A stretch of 64,000 nucleotides of DNA from NCBI GenBank assembly GCA_964058845.1, contig CAXKVR010000036.1:496001-560000 (forward strand). The letters are read 5' to 3'. The notes beneath the pieces are model-generated. The model searched no databases. It was not told the origin of the DNA and was given only the letters and a program-made list of their open reading frames with translations. This document shows, one piece after another, positions 32,311 to 43,369 of the stretch (position 1 is its first letter; the number at the start of each line of letters is the position of its first letter). This stretch comes from Carex sylvatica. Taxonomy: Eukaryota > Streptophyta > Magnoliopsida > Poales > Cyperaceae. Both the position numbers and the translations under genes were made by a program.

Positions 32311-33399
32311 GTAGATAATTTTATATTGATTTGGTTATGGATTAATTAAATGAACAAGGGTTTTGGTGCAATTAAATTTGAAGCCTGTAATTGAAAAAAA
32401 AAATCCAACAATAATATACCAAATAAACTGGCACGCACACTCCATATACCATTGTCCTTCCATTCCAAACTCGAGACCTGATAAAACACATTACTCATCC
32501 CCAGGCAAATGTTAGCAATCTCTGGTTATTTCTTTGATCCTAAAAAATGTCATAATTCTCCAAGTTATCAAGTTTATATATACTTGAAAGTTAATACTAC
32601 TCAAGATATATAATCTTATAAAAACTGGATATAGTTGAGCAGCATACTTTTGAAATGACAAACTTAATAGCTACCTCATCTTACCTGATTACATCCACTA
32701 TACTCATTACCTACCTATAGTTACTAACTAAAATAAAAAGCCTACAACTTCAGGGGCGGATGCAGATTTTCTGTTAGAGGGGGTCAGAAATCGAATTCAA
32801 TTAGCTTATTGGATTCAAACCCATTAGCTAATGAGTCCACATCGTCTGCATTAACGCAAAAGAGAATCTTTTGAGTTAATAGATATGGGCCGTCCGATTG
32901 TAAACGGAGCCCATCTGGCCCCAGCCTAAACCATAGGGGGTCTTTAATATTAGTGCGGATTTAATTTGCATGAATCTTAAAGCTGATCGAACGGGACAGA
33001 TGTATTAACTCAAAAGATTCTTTTTTGCATTAATGCAGAGGATACAGATTCTTAGGTAATAGGGCATAATTCAACATAACAAAAAAAATATACCAATCAA
33101 CATAATAAAAATTCTAAATTACTTGAAAAAAATCAACAATTCAACATAATAAAATACAATTAACAATTCAACATCATATTAAACCATTAACATAACAAAA
33201 AGCATAAATTACTTGAAAAAATCAACATTTCTAATATCTTTTTCTATATATTAAAAAACAACATTTCTAACAACATTTATAAATAAGGATTCCACGATAA
33301 GTCTTCATGTTTTGAAACATTTTCATAATTCTTTCATTGCTCACCTTCTTGAACAAATCCTTCTCAATGAAAGTAATCAAATAATCATTCATCCACTGA

Positions 33400-35590
33400 T
33401 CTCCCATTCTACTTCTCATACTGGTTTTCACAAATATTCATTGTCGAAAATGTCCTTTCGACACTAGCTGTAGCTATCGGCAATATCAATCCCAATTTCA
33501 CTAACTTGTAAACCAAGGGATGAACATTGTGCCTATTCGTTTTCACCATTTTTTCAGAAAGTTCAAGTATGGTGCTTACCTCCAAAAAAGCTCTATCATC
33601 TTGCACATCCAAAATGTAATTCTCCAATTGACTCTTTAGGATAGGAAGCTCGAATTGGTTGAAATCAGAAAGATATAATTAAGCTAATTGAACCAACTTT
33701 TCTATGTCAAATGCTGAAAAAGAGTTTCTCGGATCTAAACATGACATACAAATAAGAAGTTGAGTATTGATTTCGTTGAATCTATCATTAAGTTCCTTCA
33801 ATTGCATATTAATAATCGTGTTAAATAAATCCACACGATAATAATGCAAATTAGTTGTGCCTGTGGAGTACCTTGGGTTATCGAAGTACTCTTCCTCTAT
33901 ATTTGAAACTTTAATACCATGTTTCTCACAAAATGCACACACTTTTTTTAATAATAATTTCCAACCACTATCCCTCATGTGTTGCAAGCGTTGTTTAGCA
34001 ATATTCACCAACCGAATAGCATTCACCATATCTTGACTTTTGCATTGCAAGGTTTGCGATAGATTATGAGTGATGATTAATGTATCCCTCATGGGAAGCA
34101 ACACAAATATAAAATCAAAATTTTGTATTTCTCTACGTAATCCATGTGTCTCTGACCTTTGCTGTCATGTTGACCCATCCATTTCTATTTGCTCAATTAC
34201 CCTAAACGTGGGTGAAAATAGTACCACCAAACTATTTAAATTGTTGAAATGAGAACTCCATCGGGTATCACCGGCACGTGCAAGGCTCGATTCTTGGTTC
34301 AAATCACTTCCGGTTACTATCTTTTCACTTGAAATAGCTTCCACAACATTAATTTTTGCCTCATCACGTAATTGATCACGTCTTTTACAAGATCCACCAA
34401 TAACATTGAGCAATCTAGCAACTATTTGAAAAAATAAGCCAACCTGAGCATGATTATTCGCTACCGCAACGAGAGTTAGTTGCAATTGATGGGCAAAGCA
34501 ATGCACGTAGTATGCAGACTCATTCTCATTCATAATCAATGCTTTGAGACCATTGAACTCCCCGCTCATGTTAGCTCCATCATAACATTGACCACGCAAT
34601 CTAGAGAGAGATAGACTATACTTGCCAAATAGATTCTCAAGTGCCGCATTCAAACACAACGCTGTAGTATCGAAAACATGAACGATACCTAAAAATCGTT
34701 CGACAATAGAACCACTCTTGTTCACAAATCGAATCACAACCGCCATATGCTCTTTGGTTGAGGTATCTCTTGCCTCATCAATCAAAACCGAGAACAATTC
34801 ATCTCCAAGCTCCGCAATTATATCCTTAGTTGTCTCCTCTGCACAAGCGTTGACTACATCATTTTGGATTATAGGTGCAATCAACTTTAGGTTTTGAGGA
34901 GCCTTATAAAAAATCACCTTATCTATTTCTTCATTATGATCTCCTAAAAATTTCAAAAGTTCACAAAAATTTCCTTTATTAAAAGAGCTTTCAGACTCAT
35001 CGTGTCAGCAGAATGCCAAACCTTGCCTACAAAGAAATTTAACACAATCTACAATAGCCCCTAACTATATTCGATAATCCCTCTCTTGTCCAACAGTTTG
35101 TTTGTCCACCACAGCACGAATGCTTTGTGCTTGGTTCATCAAATCTAAGCATTTCTTTCAAGCCTGATTGTACCAAGAGAGAGAATCACCAACATGCTCC
35201 TCAAAAGATTTTGTGGCCTTTTTCTAATTTCTAAAACATTCTCCTACAAAGTTTGTCCCTTTACCTGAACTAAGATTTTTCGGTCTAAATAAATAGCAAT
35301 AGAGGCAAAAGTCCACATCATTTTCAATGCTATATTCCAACCAAACTTTGTGTAGACCAAACTAAGAGGGATTAAATCTTCTTTGGGGGAAAATATGGTT
35401 TTGAGGTTGGCATGGGCCATGCCCCTCGATTAGGTAATATCGACGTATACGATCACGCTCATTTGGGTTATAATTCAATATTGGTTTTCTTTGAGCAGGA
35501 TCAGAATGAGGGTCTTGTTCATCACTAATAACATCATTTATTGAATTAGAACTCGAAGATGAATCAAATGGACGTTAGGTACCCTCTGAT
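33400..35590 (-). pseudogene. hAT transposase (TTF/zf-MYM1-like, DUF4371), broken
   Basis: The N-terminal TTF-like part near 35560-35000 is full of stops but still reads RFNPS, DVDFCLYCYLFRPKN and KGHKIF. The DUF4371/RNase H-like part (34956-34165) has LFSVLIDEARDTSTKEHMAV, then GQCYDGANMSGEFNGLK and YYVHCFAHQLQL, the hallmark motifs of this family. The frame is lost at 34165 (MDGST*) and resumes at 34104-33679. The C-terminal dimerisation motif LILPIATASVERTFSTM lies at 33627-33409, in another frame. Not functional. Confidence 0.88.
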
Positions 35591-36542
35591 AGAACTTGTC
35601 CATTTCTTTTACCTTACAAATTTGAAGAAAATAAATTAAGTAATATGCTACCATTTTGAAAATGGACGTTTAATCAAGAAAATAAGCTGCTAGTCAAGAA
35701 AATAAATCAAGATGAATCAAATGGACGTTTAATCAACAACTTCTTAACAATCAGATTGATAACTTATCACTAAGCTACTAGTCGGATTTAGTAATATGCT
35801 ACCATTTTGAAAATTAAACAACTTTAAATCGATCTAGATCTTAAACTAAGGAAGATTGATCAACTAGATAGTTCAAATATATAGGAACCGTCACCAACCA
35901 AAGTGATATATGTATTATGTTTACAAACATCTTAATTCCTGTCTGAACAGAGCTGAATGAAGGTGATATATGTATCATTTTTTTTATAAAAGTGGGGTAA
36001 AAAGCCCACTGATCTCATATAGAAACCAGAAAATACAAGAGATGATACTGAAATAATATCATACCAATTCCATGAATCAATTTATCCTAATTCCATAAAT
36101 TAGGGTACAAATCAATTTATTCTAATTTCATGAACAATTTAATTCCATGAATCAATTTATCCTAATTCGAGTAAGAGAGGGAGTCATAGATTAATTTACC
36201 GTGAGATTCATGTAAATTAGGCTTCAATCCGCCTTACTGCTATCTGCCTCTATGCTTTAGCCATCCAAAAGAGAGTCGTCAGCCGTCAGCCTACGCGAGT
36301 TGAGTGAAAGATCGCGATAGAGAGAGTTGCCAGTTGGGTCTACGCGAGTTGAGAGAGAGATCGAGAGAGAGAGCCGTCAGCCGCCCGTCAGCCTACGCAA
36401 TTCATAAAGATTGCGAGAGAGAGATCGCGATAGGGAGAGATCGCCCGTCAGTTGGGTCTACGCGATTTAGCCGTGAGTTGTCGAGTTGGGCTCAGCGGAT
36501 GCAAGATGCAAGATTTTAATTTCGAAAATAAGTTGGGCTCAT

Positions 36543-36590
36543 TTGGGCTGTATATTGGGCTGTATATTGGGCTGTATATTGGGCTGTATA
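36543..36590. repeat. Four exact 12-bp tandem repeats
   Basis: TTGGGCTGTATA repeated four times without change, close to the right end of the hAT element. Confidence 0.95.
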
Positions 36591-36785
36591 GGGGGCAGTT
36601 TTAATTTCAGGGAGGGGCAGGGGTCAAAAAACCAGATTTTTAGCACTAATTTTGAAAATCCAGCGGGGGGCAACTGACCCCCCTGTGCAACAGTGGGTCC
36701 GCCCCTGCACAACTTCAAGTGATTAATTGTAATGTATACTTCTTAATGATTTCTTGACATGAATCCCATGAATCATGATATTTTC

Positions 36786-36912
36786 AATAGAATTTCAGCC
36801 AAAACCAAATGATATTTTATTGATTCACCTCGTGGGTTTATATAGAGCTTACATGATTTCTCTATAATTCCTATTTACCAATAGGACTCTAAAAAAGATA
36901 CAAATCTCAACA
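36786..36912 (-). repeat. 3' LTR of the Copia element (127 bp)
   Basis: Shares AGCCAAAACCAAA, TGATATTTTATTRATTC, GGGTTTATATAG and ATACAAATCTCAACA with the right copy. In element orientation it starts TGTTGAGATT and ends ATTCTATT instead of the usual CA. Confidence 0.9.
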
Positions 36913-37019
36913 CTCCCCTGAAGATGGGCAAAAAATATCTACTAAGCCCATCTTGTCACACAATCTAGATAGATCTAATGAGCTAAGTTTCTTAGTGAGG
37001 CAGTTAGCCACTTACTCTC

Positions 37020-40000
37020 CAGTAGCAACATGACTTAGCTCCAGTAGTCCACTATTCAACGTTTCTTTGATAAAGAACCTATCAATTTTCACACATTTGG
37101 TTTAGTCGTGCTGCACTGGGTTGTTGACAATGCTGATTGCTGACTTGTTGTCACACCACAACTTTATTTGAGCTCCTTGGTCCACTTTTAGCTCTACAAA
37201 TAGAGCTCTCAGCCACAATATCTCGGTAACTCCTAAGTCCATGGCCTTGTACTCTGCTTTTGTTGTCGATCTCGCTACTACCAACTGCTTTTTGCTCTTT
37301 CAAGAGATCAAGTTGCCCCCTATGAACATGCAATATCTTCATGTGAATCTTCTATTATCGGCATAACTAGCCCAGTCAAAATCACAATAACCTTCAATGC
37401 CTAAATGACCATTCTTTATGAAGATCAATCCCTTTCCTAGTGCACTCTTTAGGTACCTTAGAATCTGATACACTGTGTCCATATTTACAAACAATCTCCT
37501 CTCTACAGGACTCCAATAAACATACCTCTTTGGAGTACCATAATAGCCTACAAAGACACACTTCACAGCTCTGGGGTTCAGTTTTCTCACTGTTAGTTTG
37601 TTGTCTTTCACAAAGCACACATAACAAAATATCTCACATGGGGTCCTCCACTCCAACACTCTTGAGGTAGGGTTGTAAACGGGTCAGATAATATCTAATT
37701 TCGTCTGAATCCGAATCCAAAAAAGTACTTAAATTATTCAATCCGTATCTATATTCGAGACTATCCGTATCCGTATCCAAAAAATTATAACGGATGCGAA
37801 TATGGTGAGGCATTTTACTATCCATATCCGACCGTTTATACTTTAAACCACAACAAATGTGATATATGTTCTTAAATTGATTTATTAAATTGCATATTGT
37901 ACGAATAATTTATTAAATTGCATATAGATATATATTTTGATGAACAATATAACACTATGACATAATTAGTGACTAATATTTTAATAATATAATTGAAGTT
38001 TTGTAACTAACAAGCTAATTATGAAAAATATCCGTATTCGTCCGATATCCGATCTGTATCCGTAACATTTAATATTCGATCCATATCCGTATCCGTATTC
38101 GTATTCATATCCAAAAAATTATAATGGATACGAATATGGTAAGACCACTATCTGATCCGTATCCGACCGTTTACACCCCTATCTTAAGGGCATTTTATTG
38201 ATCAATTGGGCAGTTGTCAAGACTGCTTGCCTCCACTTGTGTTTTAGGACATTCATCGAGATCATCATGCTTCGAGCTACTTCTAGGAGATGTCTATTCT
38301 TCCTTTCTGCTATCCCATTCTGTGCTAGTGTGTATGAACATGTGGTTTGATATTGTATTTCCTGGGATGACAAGTACTCTTCAAACACCCTGTTGATATA
38401 CTATATCCCATTATCAGATCTCAATACCTTCAATACTGTATCGTATTGAGTCTGAATCGCCCTGTGAAAATCTCTAAAGCAACTAAGCACATCACTCTTA
38501 TTTTTCATCAAATAAAGACAAGTGATACAAGAAAAATAATCAATGACAATCACAAAATATCTATAACCATTCACCGAAGTTGTAGGACAAGGTCCCCATA
38601 CATCAGAATACACTAAATAAAAAACACAAGAACTCATACTACCAGAACTAACATAAGAGCTCCTGATATGCTTGCCAAACTCACAAGCATCACACACAAG
38701 TTTTTCTTTATTAACCTTTTCATACAAAGACGGATACAAATGACTCAAAAGACTAAAAGAAGAATGTCTCATGGGCCTATAATGTAGCAGCAACACATCC
38801 TCCATACTCCTCCCATATCCTCCTACTCTAGATTTCTCTACCCTAGATGTCAAGGCTGAGTCTATCCCCTCTCTATCCAGGCACCAAAGTCCAAAATATC
38901 ACATGCCAGTCCCAAGTCTCCGGCCAGTCCTCTTCTCTTGAAAGATCACCTTAGGACTATCAAAAGAAACAACACATTTTAATTAGAGTATAATGACACT
39001 AATGGATAAAAGATTCATAAGAAAGGAATGAGCATGCAAAACATTAGACAAAGTCATAGAGTCAGTACATCTCACATTATCTTTACCAACCACAGGCTAT
39101 GCTGTACCATTTAGATGCTCTCTAGAACTGCTAGGTGAGTATAGAAAGAGAACTCACTAGCAGTATTTGTCACATATCGAGATGCACCAGAATCTACTAT
39201 CCATTCTGATGATCTTATGGTGGATATAGAGGCAAGAGCATGTGTTGTATGAGTACGTTTGACTGAGTTAGCATAAGAAGTATTGTTACCCCTGGATGAC
39301 GATGAGGTGGATGCATCCTCAATCACACTCTTATTGTCCCCATCACCTGTCGCTTTCTGCTTCCTCTTCAACATCTCCAAAAATTTATGATCATCGTCGG
39401 TAAAGACCACACATCTCTCCCTCAGCCTCTGCTACCATTAGATTTTTTTCGGTAGCCCCCTTTTCCACCTCTTCGGCCACATCAACCACAACCACAATCT
39501 CCAGACTGTCCAGGTCCACCTGTCTCTCTCTCCTTAGGTGGCCTAGGGCAAACCTTGCTCAGATGCCCTACTTCACTACAGTTGTAGCACTTACGAGTCT
39601 CCCCCTATACCCCTGTGTTACCTGAGTTCGAGACCGCTAATGCTGATCACATCCCTGGGAGTCCACCAGCTCAAATCTATAGCCCGATGTGACTCTTCTC
39701 CTGCATCATAGCTGCAATAGTCTCCTTAAGTGGAGGGATCCTTTTCTGAGCCAGTAGTACTACATTTCTCTTCTCAAATGCTGGGTTAAGGTTCTCCAAA
39801 AACTACATGGTCCTCTTTTGTGCACAGATCTCCATGCTCTTGCACGCATGATCATTACAGCTTGTCTTGGGTAAGAAGTAATCATAGTTTGTCCATAGAC
39901 GCTCCAACTCTATAGCATACTCTTGAAAAATCTTACCACCCTGAACAACTATATTTATCTCATGCTTTCTATGGAACACCTTTAGGTTGTTCTCAATCCC

Positions 40001-40490
40001 AGCATACGTCCTACTCAACTTTGACTAGATGTCCCTCACATCCTCAATGCCATCTACCGTGGTAGCAATAGAAGGAACCATTGAGTTGAGCAGCGAGGTG
40101 TACAACTCCATGCGAATGGCATTCCACTCTGTCAAATCAGCGGTGCCCTTCTTCGGCTCTACCTTATCTCCAGTCAAGTAGCTTACGAGGCCCTTCGCTG
40201 CTAAAGCCCCTTTTACCCGACATGACTAACTCAAATACGTAGCTGGTCCATCGAGTTTCAGATCCACGTTTATAGGCTACGAGTGTGTCAACCCCTTGCC
40301 TTTCGATAGCTTCATGAGCTCAAGCAAAGTTTTCACCTCCGAGGCATCTAACTTCTTGATAATCTCCTCCATCGATGGTTTCTTTATGATCTCCCCAATC
40401 CACCTATCACTCACAACTTTCTTCCTCTTCTTTACCTAATCTTGATCTATCTCCTCATCAAGATTGAGATCCTTCTATCAACCCTTTCCT
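37020..40490 (-). pseudogene. Copia polyprotein remnant lacking reverse transcriptase
   Basis: In element order: gag pieces 40440-39780 (YAGIENNLKVFHRKHEIN, FQEYAIELERLW), zinc knuckle about 39600-39560 (CYNCSEVGHLSKVCP), protease (EWIVDSGASRYV, 39210-39170), the integrase zinc-binding and core part (LVCDACEFGKHIRSS, YSDVWGP, VIVIDYFS, to 38401), then QNGIAERKNRHLLEVARSMM (38388-38179). After the MITE comes FVGYYGTPKRYVYW, then, with no RT between them, VYQILRYLKSALGKG and the RNase H motifs STTKAEYKAM and LWCDNKSAI (37290-37102). The junction lies in NMD/TVYQ near 37480. Many stops and frame changes. Confidence 0.9.
37668..38181. mobile_element. hAT-type MITE (514 bp) nested in the Copia element
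   Basis: TIRs TAGGGTTGTAAACGG and TAGGGGTGTAAACGG, flanked by TCTTGAGG (37660-37667) and TCTTAAGG (38182-38189), 7 of 8 matching. The interior has GTATCCGTATCC arrays near both ends. Same family as 26802-27101. It splits the integrase remnant. Confidence 0.9.
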
Positions 40491-40509
40491 CAGGATTCGT
40501 GGTGTATCG

Positions 40510-40526
40510 CCCCCCCCCCCCCCCCC
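40510..40526. repeat. (C)17 homopolymer
   Basis: A run of 17 C bases in the leader of the Copia element. It is unstable and can form G4 or i-motif structures. Length may be misread in assembly. Confidence 0.85.
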
Positions 40527-40733
40527 ACACGAGCCTTTTTTAATCGACGGACAAGAAAAGGGAAGGGGCGACGACTGTGGGAAGAAGAGGCAGACGAGAA
40601 AGAGAGAGAAAGAGGGCCAGTCGAGAGAGAGAGAAGGGTGGTGGTGGGAAAGAGAGGTTGTGCGGGGTTGTGCGGTGCTATGCGGCACGGATGCAGTGGC
40701 TAGGGTTAGGATTAGGGTTAAGCTTTGATACCA

Positions 40734-40893
40734 AATAAAATTTTAGCCAAAACCAAAAGATATTTTATTAATTCGCCTCTTGGGTTTATATAGGTCTTAC
40801 ATTTTTCTAATAAGTTCATAGACTTCTCTATAATTCCTATTTACCAATGAGACCCTAACAAAGATACAAATAACAAAGATACAAATCTCAACA
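40734..40893 (-). repeat. 5' LTR of the Copia element (160 bp)
   Basis: Longer than the left copy because of an extra TTCTAATAAGTTCATAGA segment and a duplicated ACAAAGATACAAAT word. The primer site directly follows its ATT end (minus strand). Confidence 0.9.
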
Positions 40894-40920
40894 TTTTCTT
40901 ATTGGCAATCATTCTACGAC

Positions 40921-42435
40921 ATCTATGGCGAAGGACCAATGCTGTGTTCATCTAATTATGAGCCAAAAATGTCACTCTTTTGGTCTTCCTCTTGGCTTAT
41001 AGTAGGCAAGGCCCCATTGTCATTTGTCTTGTCAGAGCTCATAATGCTGATCATCTTTCGTCGTTTCTTGTGAAATGACATGATCGCAAATGTTAGTAGG
41101 GAGATGGTAGTAACAACTCCTGTGATGAGAAAAAGTCCCCATAAGTGGTAAAAGTTTAGGATGTTGGAATCGAGGATGATGCTGCCAGTGTTCTGACAGT
41201 TCTTGTCTCCAATCCATTTCTTCTCAATTCGTATTATGTCGTCGCCATCAGTTATGTTTAGAATTGCATGGGATATGTCTGAGACTAGGGGAGAACCCTT
41301 CGGGAACGCCTATGTAGAATTAGAAATTAGTAATATGAAATTAGTATCCATACTTGATCTAAGAATTAACAATTTAATATGTAAAATGCTTCCTTTCTCT
41401 TTTGTGCTCTTTTCTTTTCTTATTTGTTAATTTATTCCATATTTAATTAAAGACTGTGAAGAATCTTACATCATTTTCTAAGAAAGAGTGTCATGTTTAT
41501 CAAGTATTAATAGTTTTCATTGCTTACAAGTTATTGCTTGTGTAAGTATGCCATTAGAATTAGTTTGTAGCATATAAATTTACATAACAAATGGTATACT
41601 TACAAATCCGTATCCTGCAGTCTTATAAATGGGTCCAACCATTGTGTAAGAATCACAATACTTAGCAAGGAACAACTTGATGTAAGGTATTGAAAGAACT
41701 ATTACAGACACTCCACCGTTAGCACTTCCTTTGTTGAGTGCCTCGACAAATTCCTCGGGGTACGTAGCAAACCCTCCACAAATGAACCCTTTTTATATCC
41801 AATATAGTCACCCTTATTTATCAGATCATGGATGTCGGTTACTGTTGGTTGAAGTTGTTGGCCTGTTAGCATTGAGGTCAGACTAGCAGTGTACGTAACT
41901 CGATGTTAATATGAGCAAAACAAAGACCCATACAATAACAACTATATTCGATAGGATGCTCTCTAGTTTCTCTTCTGCAATTTATTAGCTAAATTATTAG
42001 TTTGTGAATAGAGAGTGATAGATCTATAAGCTGTAAAAGCTAATAATATTTAAAAGACATTCTTGGATTAAAAGAAAATCTTAAGGTATCCAGAGATCCA
42101 ATAATATTTAAAAGACATTATTGGATTAAAAGAAAACCTTATGGTATCCAGAGATCATTCTTTTGTGAGAAGAGCTTTTACTTGCGATATGCAAACAATT
42201 ATAGATGCACTATGGTATGGAGATGCATATATAGATAATGAACCGCTGAGTGAAGCTCTCATCTTTGGCTCCAAAATCAATATGGCAATGCCTGTGTATA
42301 TTCAAAACACAATGCTCACGAGCCATAGGTCTGCAGTTAATGGCTTCAAGAAAATTAATGTGTTTCTATTCACGGCTTCCTAATTAACCGGCACAATCAT
42401 TCCTACTCCCGTCTCAGTGTATGATACTGAGAAAT
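40921..42435 (-). pseudogene. GLR F: 3' remnant of a GLR gene
   Basis: Matches A closely over exon 5 (41309-40921), exon 4 (41974-41604) and most of exon 3 (42435-42186). Defects: exon 3 is cut at 42435 with exons 1-2 missing; the exon 3 donor is GC instead of GT (42185-42184); a 4-bp insertion makes GTACGTA inside the M3 motif SSYTA at about 41893 and puts a TAG in frame; 40 bp are deleted from S2 near 41760; exon 5 has a 12-bp loss in the tail and a stop close to the end. The 3' flank continues at 36716-36785 and 32745 downwards, beyond the Copia and hAT insertions. Confidence 0.9.
42042..42157. repeat. 58-bp tandem duplication in intron 3 of GLR F
   Basis: 42042-42099 and 42100-42157 both read AATAATATTTAAAAGACATT...GGTATCCAGAGATC with four or so differences. 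A and E have one copy. Confidence 0.9.
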
Positions 42436-43094
42436 GTCATTGACACCTAGGAAACTCGTGCTTAATCACCCTGCACCTACTACCAATGGGCGAGCGACAC
42501 GCCAGCAACCGTTCATTGCATATTAAAAATAGGAATATTATAGGCTTTTAAAATAAAATGAGGTCAAACTCTCTCTCCATTTTAAATATTCGCAAAATTG
42601 ACTTCAGAGTATTATAATTGAATTCCATGCATATATACTAGCAATGACAGATTCGCAAAATATTATAATTGACATCAAAAATTCTCATTTTTCAAGAATC
42701 TTTCGAATGTTTCCGATCCATTTTAAAAAAAAAAATTAGGTAGATCATTTATTAATTCAATTATTGTTCATTTCATTTAGATGAGTGTCACGTTGGTTCA
42801 TTTCAAGTAGAACAAGTGTTCATAAGCTCATCAAAGAATTGGTGAGCTAAACTTTTAAACACATCGCAAATACGAATGCTTACCGTTGAAAATTGATCAA
42901 CTTCATGAGTCATGTGTTTATATTTCAAATTATAAATTTCCAAATTAATTTATTATAAAATGAAGCGGCATAAAAAAAAAGGGTTTGTAAGTTAAATTAA
43001 ATCATTTGAACCGAAGGTAATGTCTGCTAACTTTAATTAGTACGTACGTGTTCAGATTGAGTTCACTAAGTTACTTGTTTTAATATTTCTATTT
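42436..43094. other. Turning-point spacer between minus- and plus-strand GLR genes
   Basis: No GLR homology from 42436. A short piece near 42545-42600 (AAATGAGGTCAAACTCTCTCTCCATTTTAAATATTC) resembles 63196-63230. No gene seen. This is the point where GLR orientation changes. Confidence 0.6.
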
Positions 43095-43300
43095 TTTTGC
43101 CAGCAATTATTGGTTAGTAATTTTGTGGTCACATTTTTAGTTTGAATTCTCCGTTGTCTAGAATCGTTGAAATGACACGCGGTTCATTTTTGACCAAAGT
43201 TATTGCAACTTGATGACTTATTTCCTCAAGTCATCTCATGCTTTCGTATATAGATTCGATTCTGCACCTATTCATTTGAGATCATTTAAATTAAGATACA
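43095..43300 (+). repeat. GLR upstream repeat (copy 3), before gene C
   Basis: GTGGTCACATTTTTAGTTTGAATTCT, AATGACACGCGGTTC, CTCAAGTCATCT and GCACCTATTCATTTGAGATCA match 45115-45390 and, inverted, 6240-6620 and 30655-30965. Being directly in front of C, it may include promoter sequence. Confidence 0.65.
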
Positions 43301-43369
43301 TAATAAAATAATAGATGATGATTATATTCAACAGATTCAAGAAAGAGGAAATAAATATACCACACTAAA

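Larger units (their letters stand above)
32751..36707 (-). mobile_element. hAT element (3,957 bp) with 8-bp TSD
   Basis: TIRs CAGGGGCGGATGCAG and TCCGCCCCTG (inverted), flanked by TACAACTT (32743-32750) and CACAACTT (36708-36715), 7 of 8 matching. The empty site is seen in the A unit near 20700 (CCCACAACTTCAACTGATT). It carries a zf-MYM/TTF-type transposase remnant on the minus strand, and a repetitive CTACGCGAGTTGAG / GAGAGATCG region at 36250-36480. It lies in the 3' flank of F. Confidence 0.92.
36786..40893 (-). mobile_element. Copia element (4,108 bp), very short LTRs, 5-bp TSD
   Basis: Flanked by TTTTC at 36781-36785 and 40894-40898; the A unit shows the joined site ATATTTTCTTATTGG near 20768. 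LTRs are 36786-36912 and 40734-40893 (entries below). Primer site TGGTATCAAAGC (minus strand) adjoins the right LTR at 40733. A polypurine-like CAGGGGAGTG adjoins the left LTR. The body holds decayed gag, protease, integrase and RNase H pieces but no reverse transcriptase. A hAT MITE is nested at 37668-38181. Confidence 0.93.

Noticed and set aside
40458..40703. Two opposing frames of 76-79 codons around the poly(C) tract
   Set aside because: They lie in the Copia leader, are low-complexity (G and P runs), and have no gag similarity.
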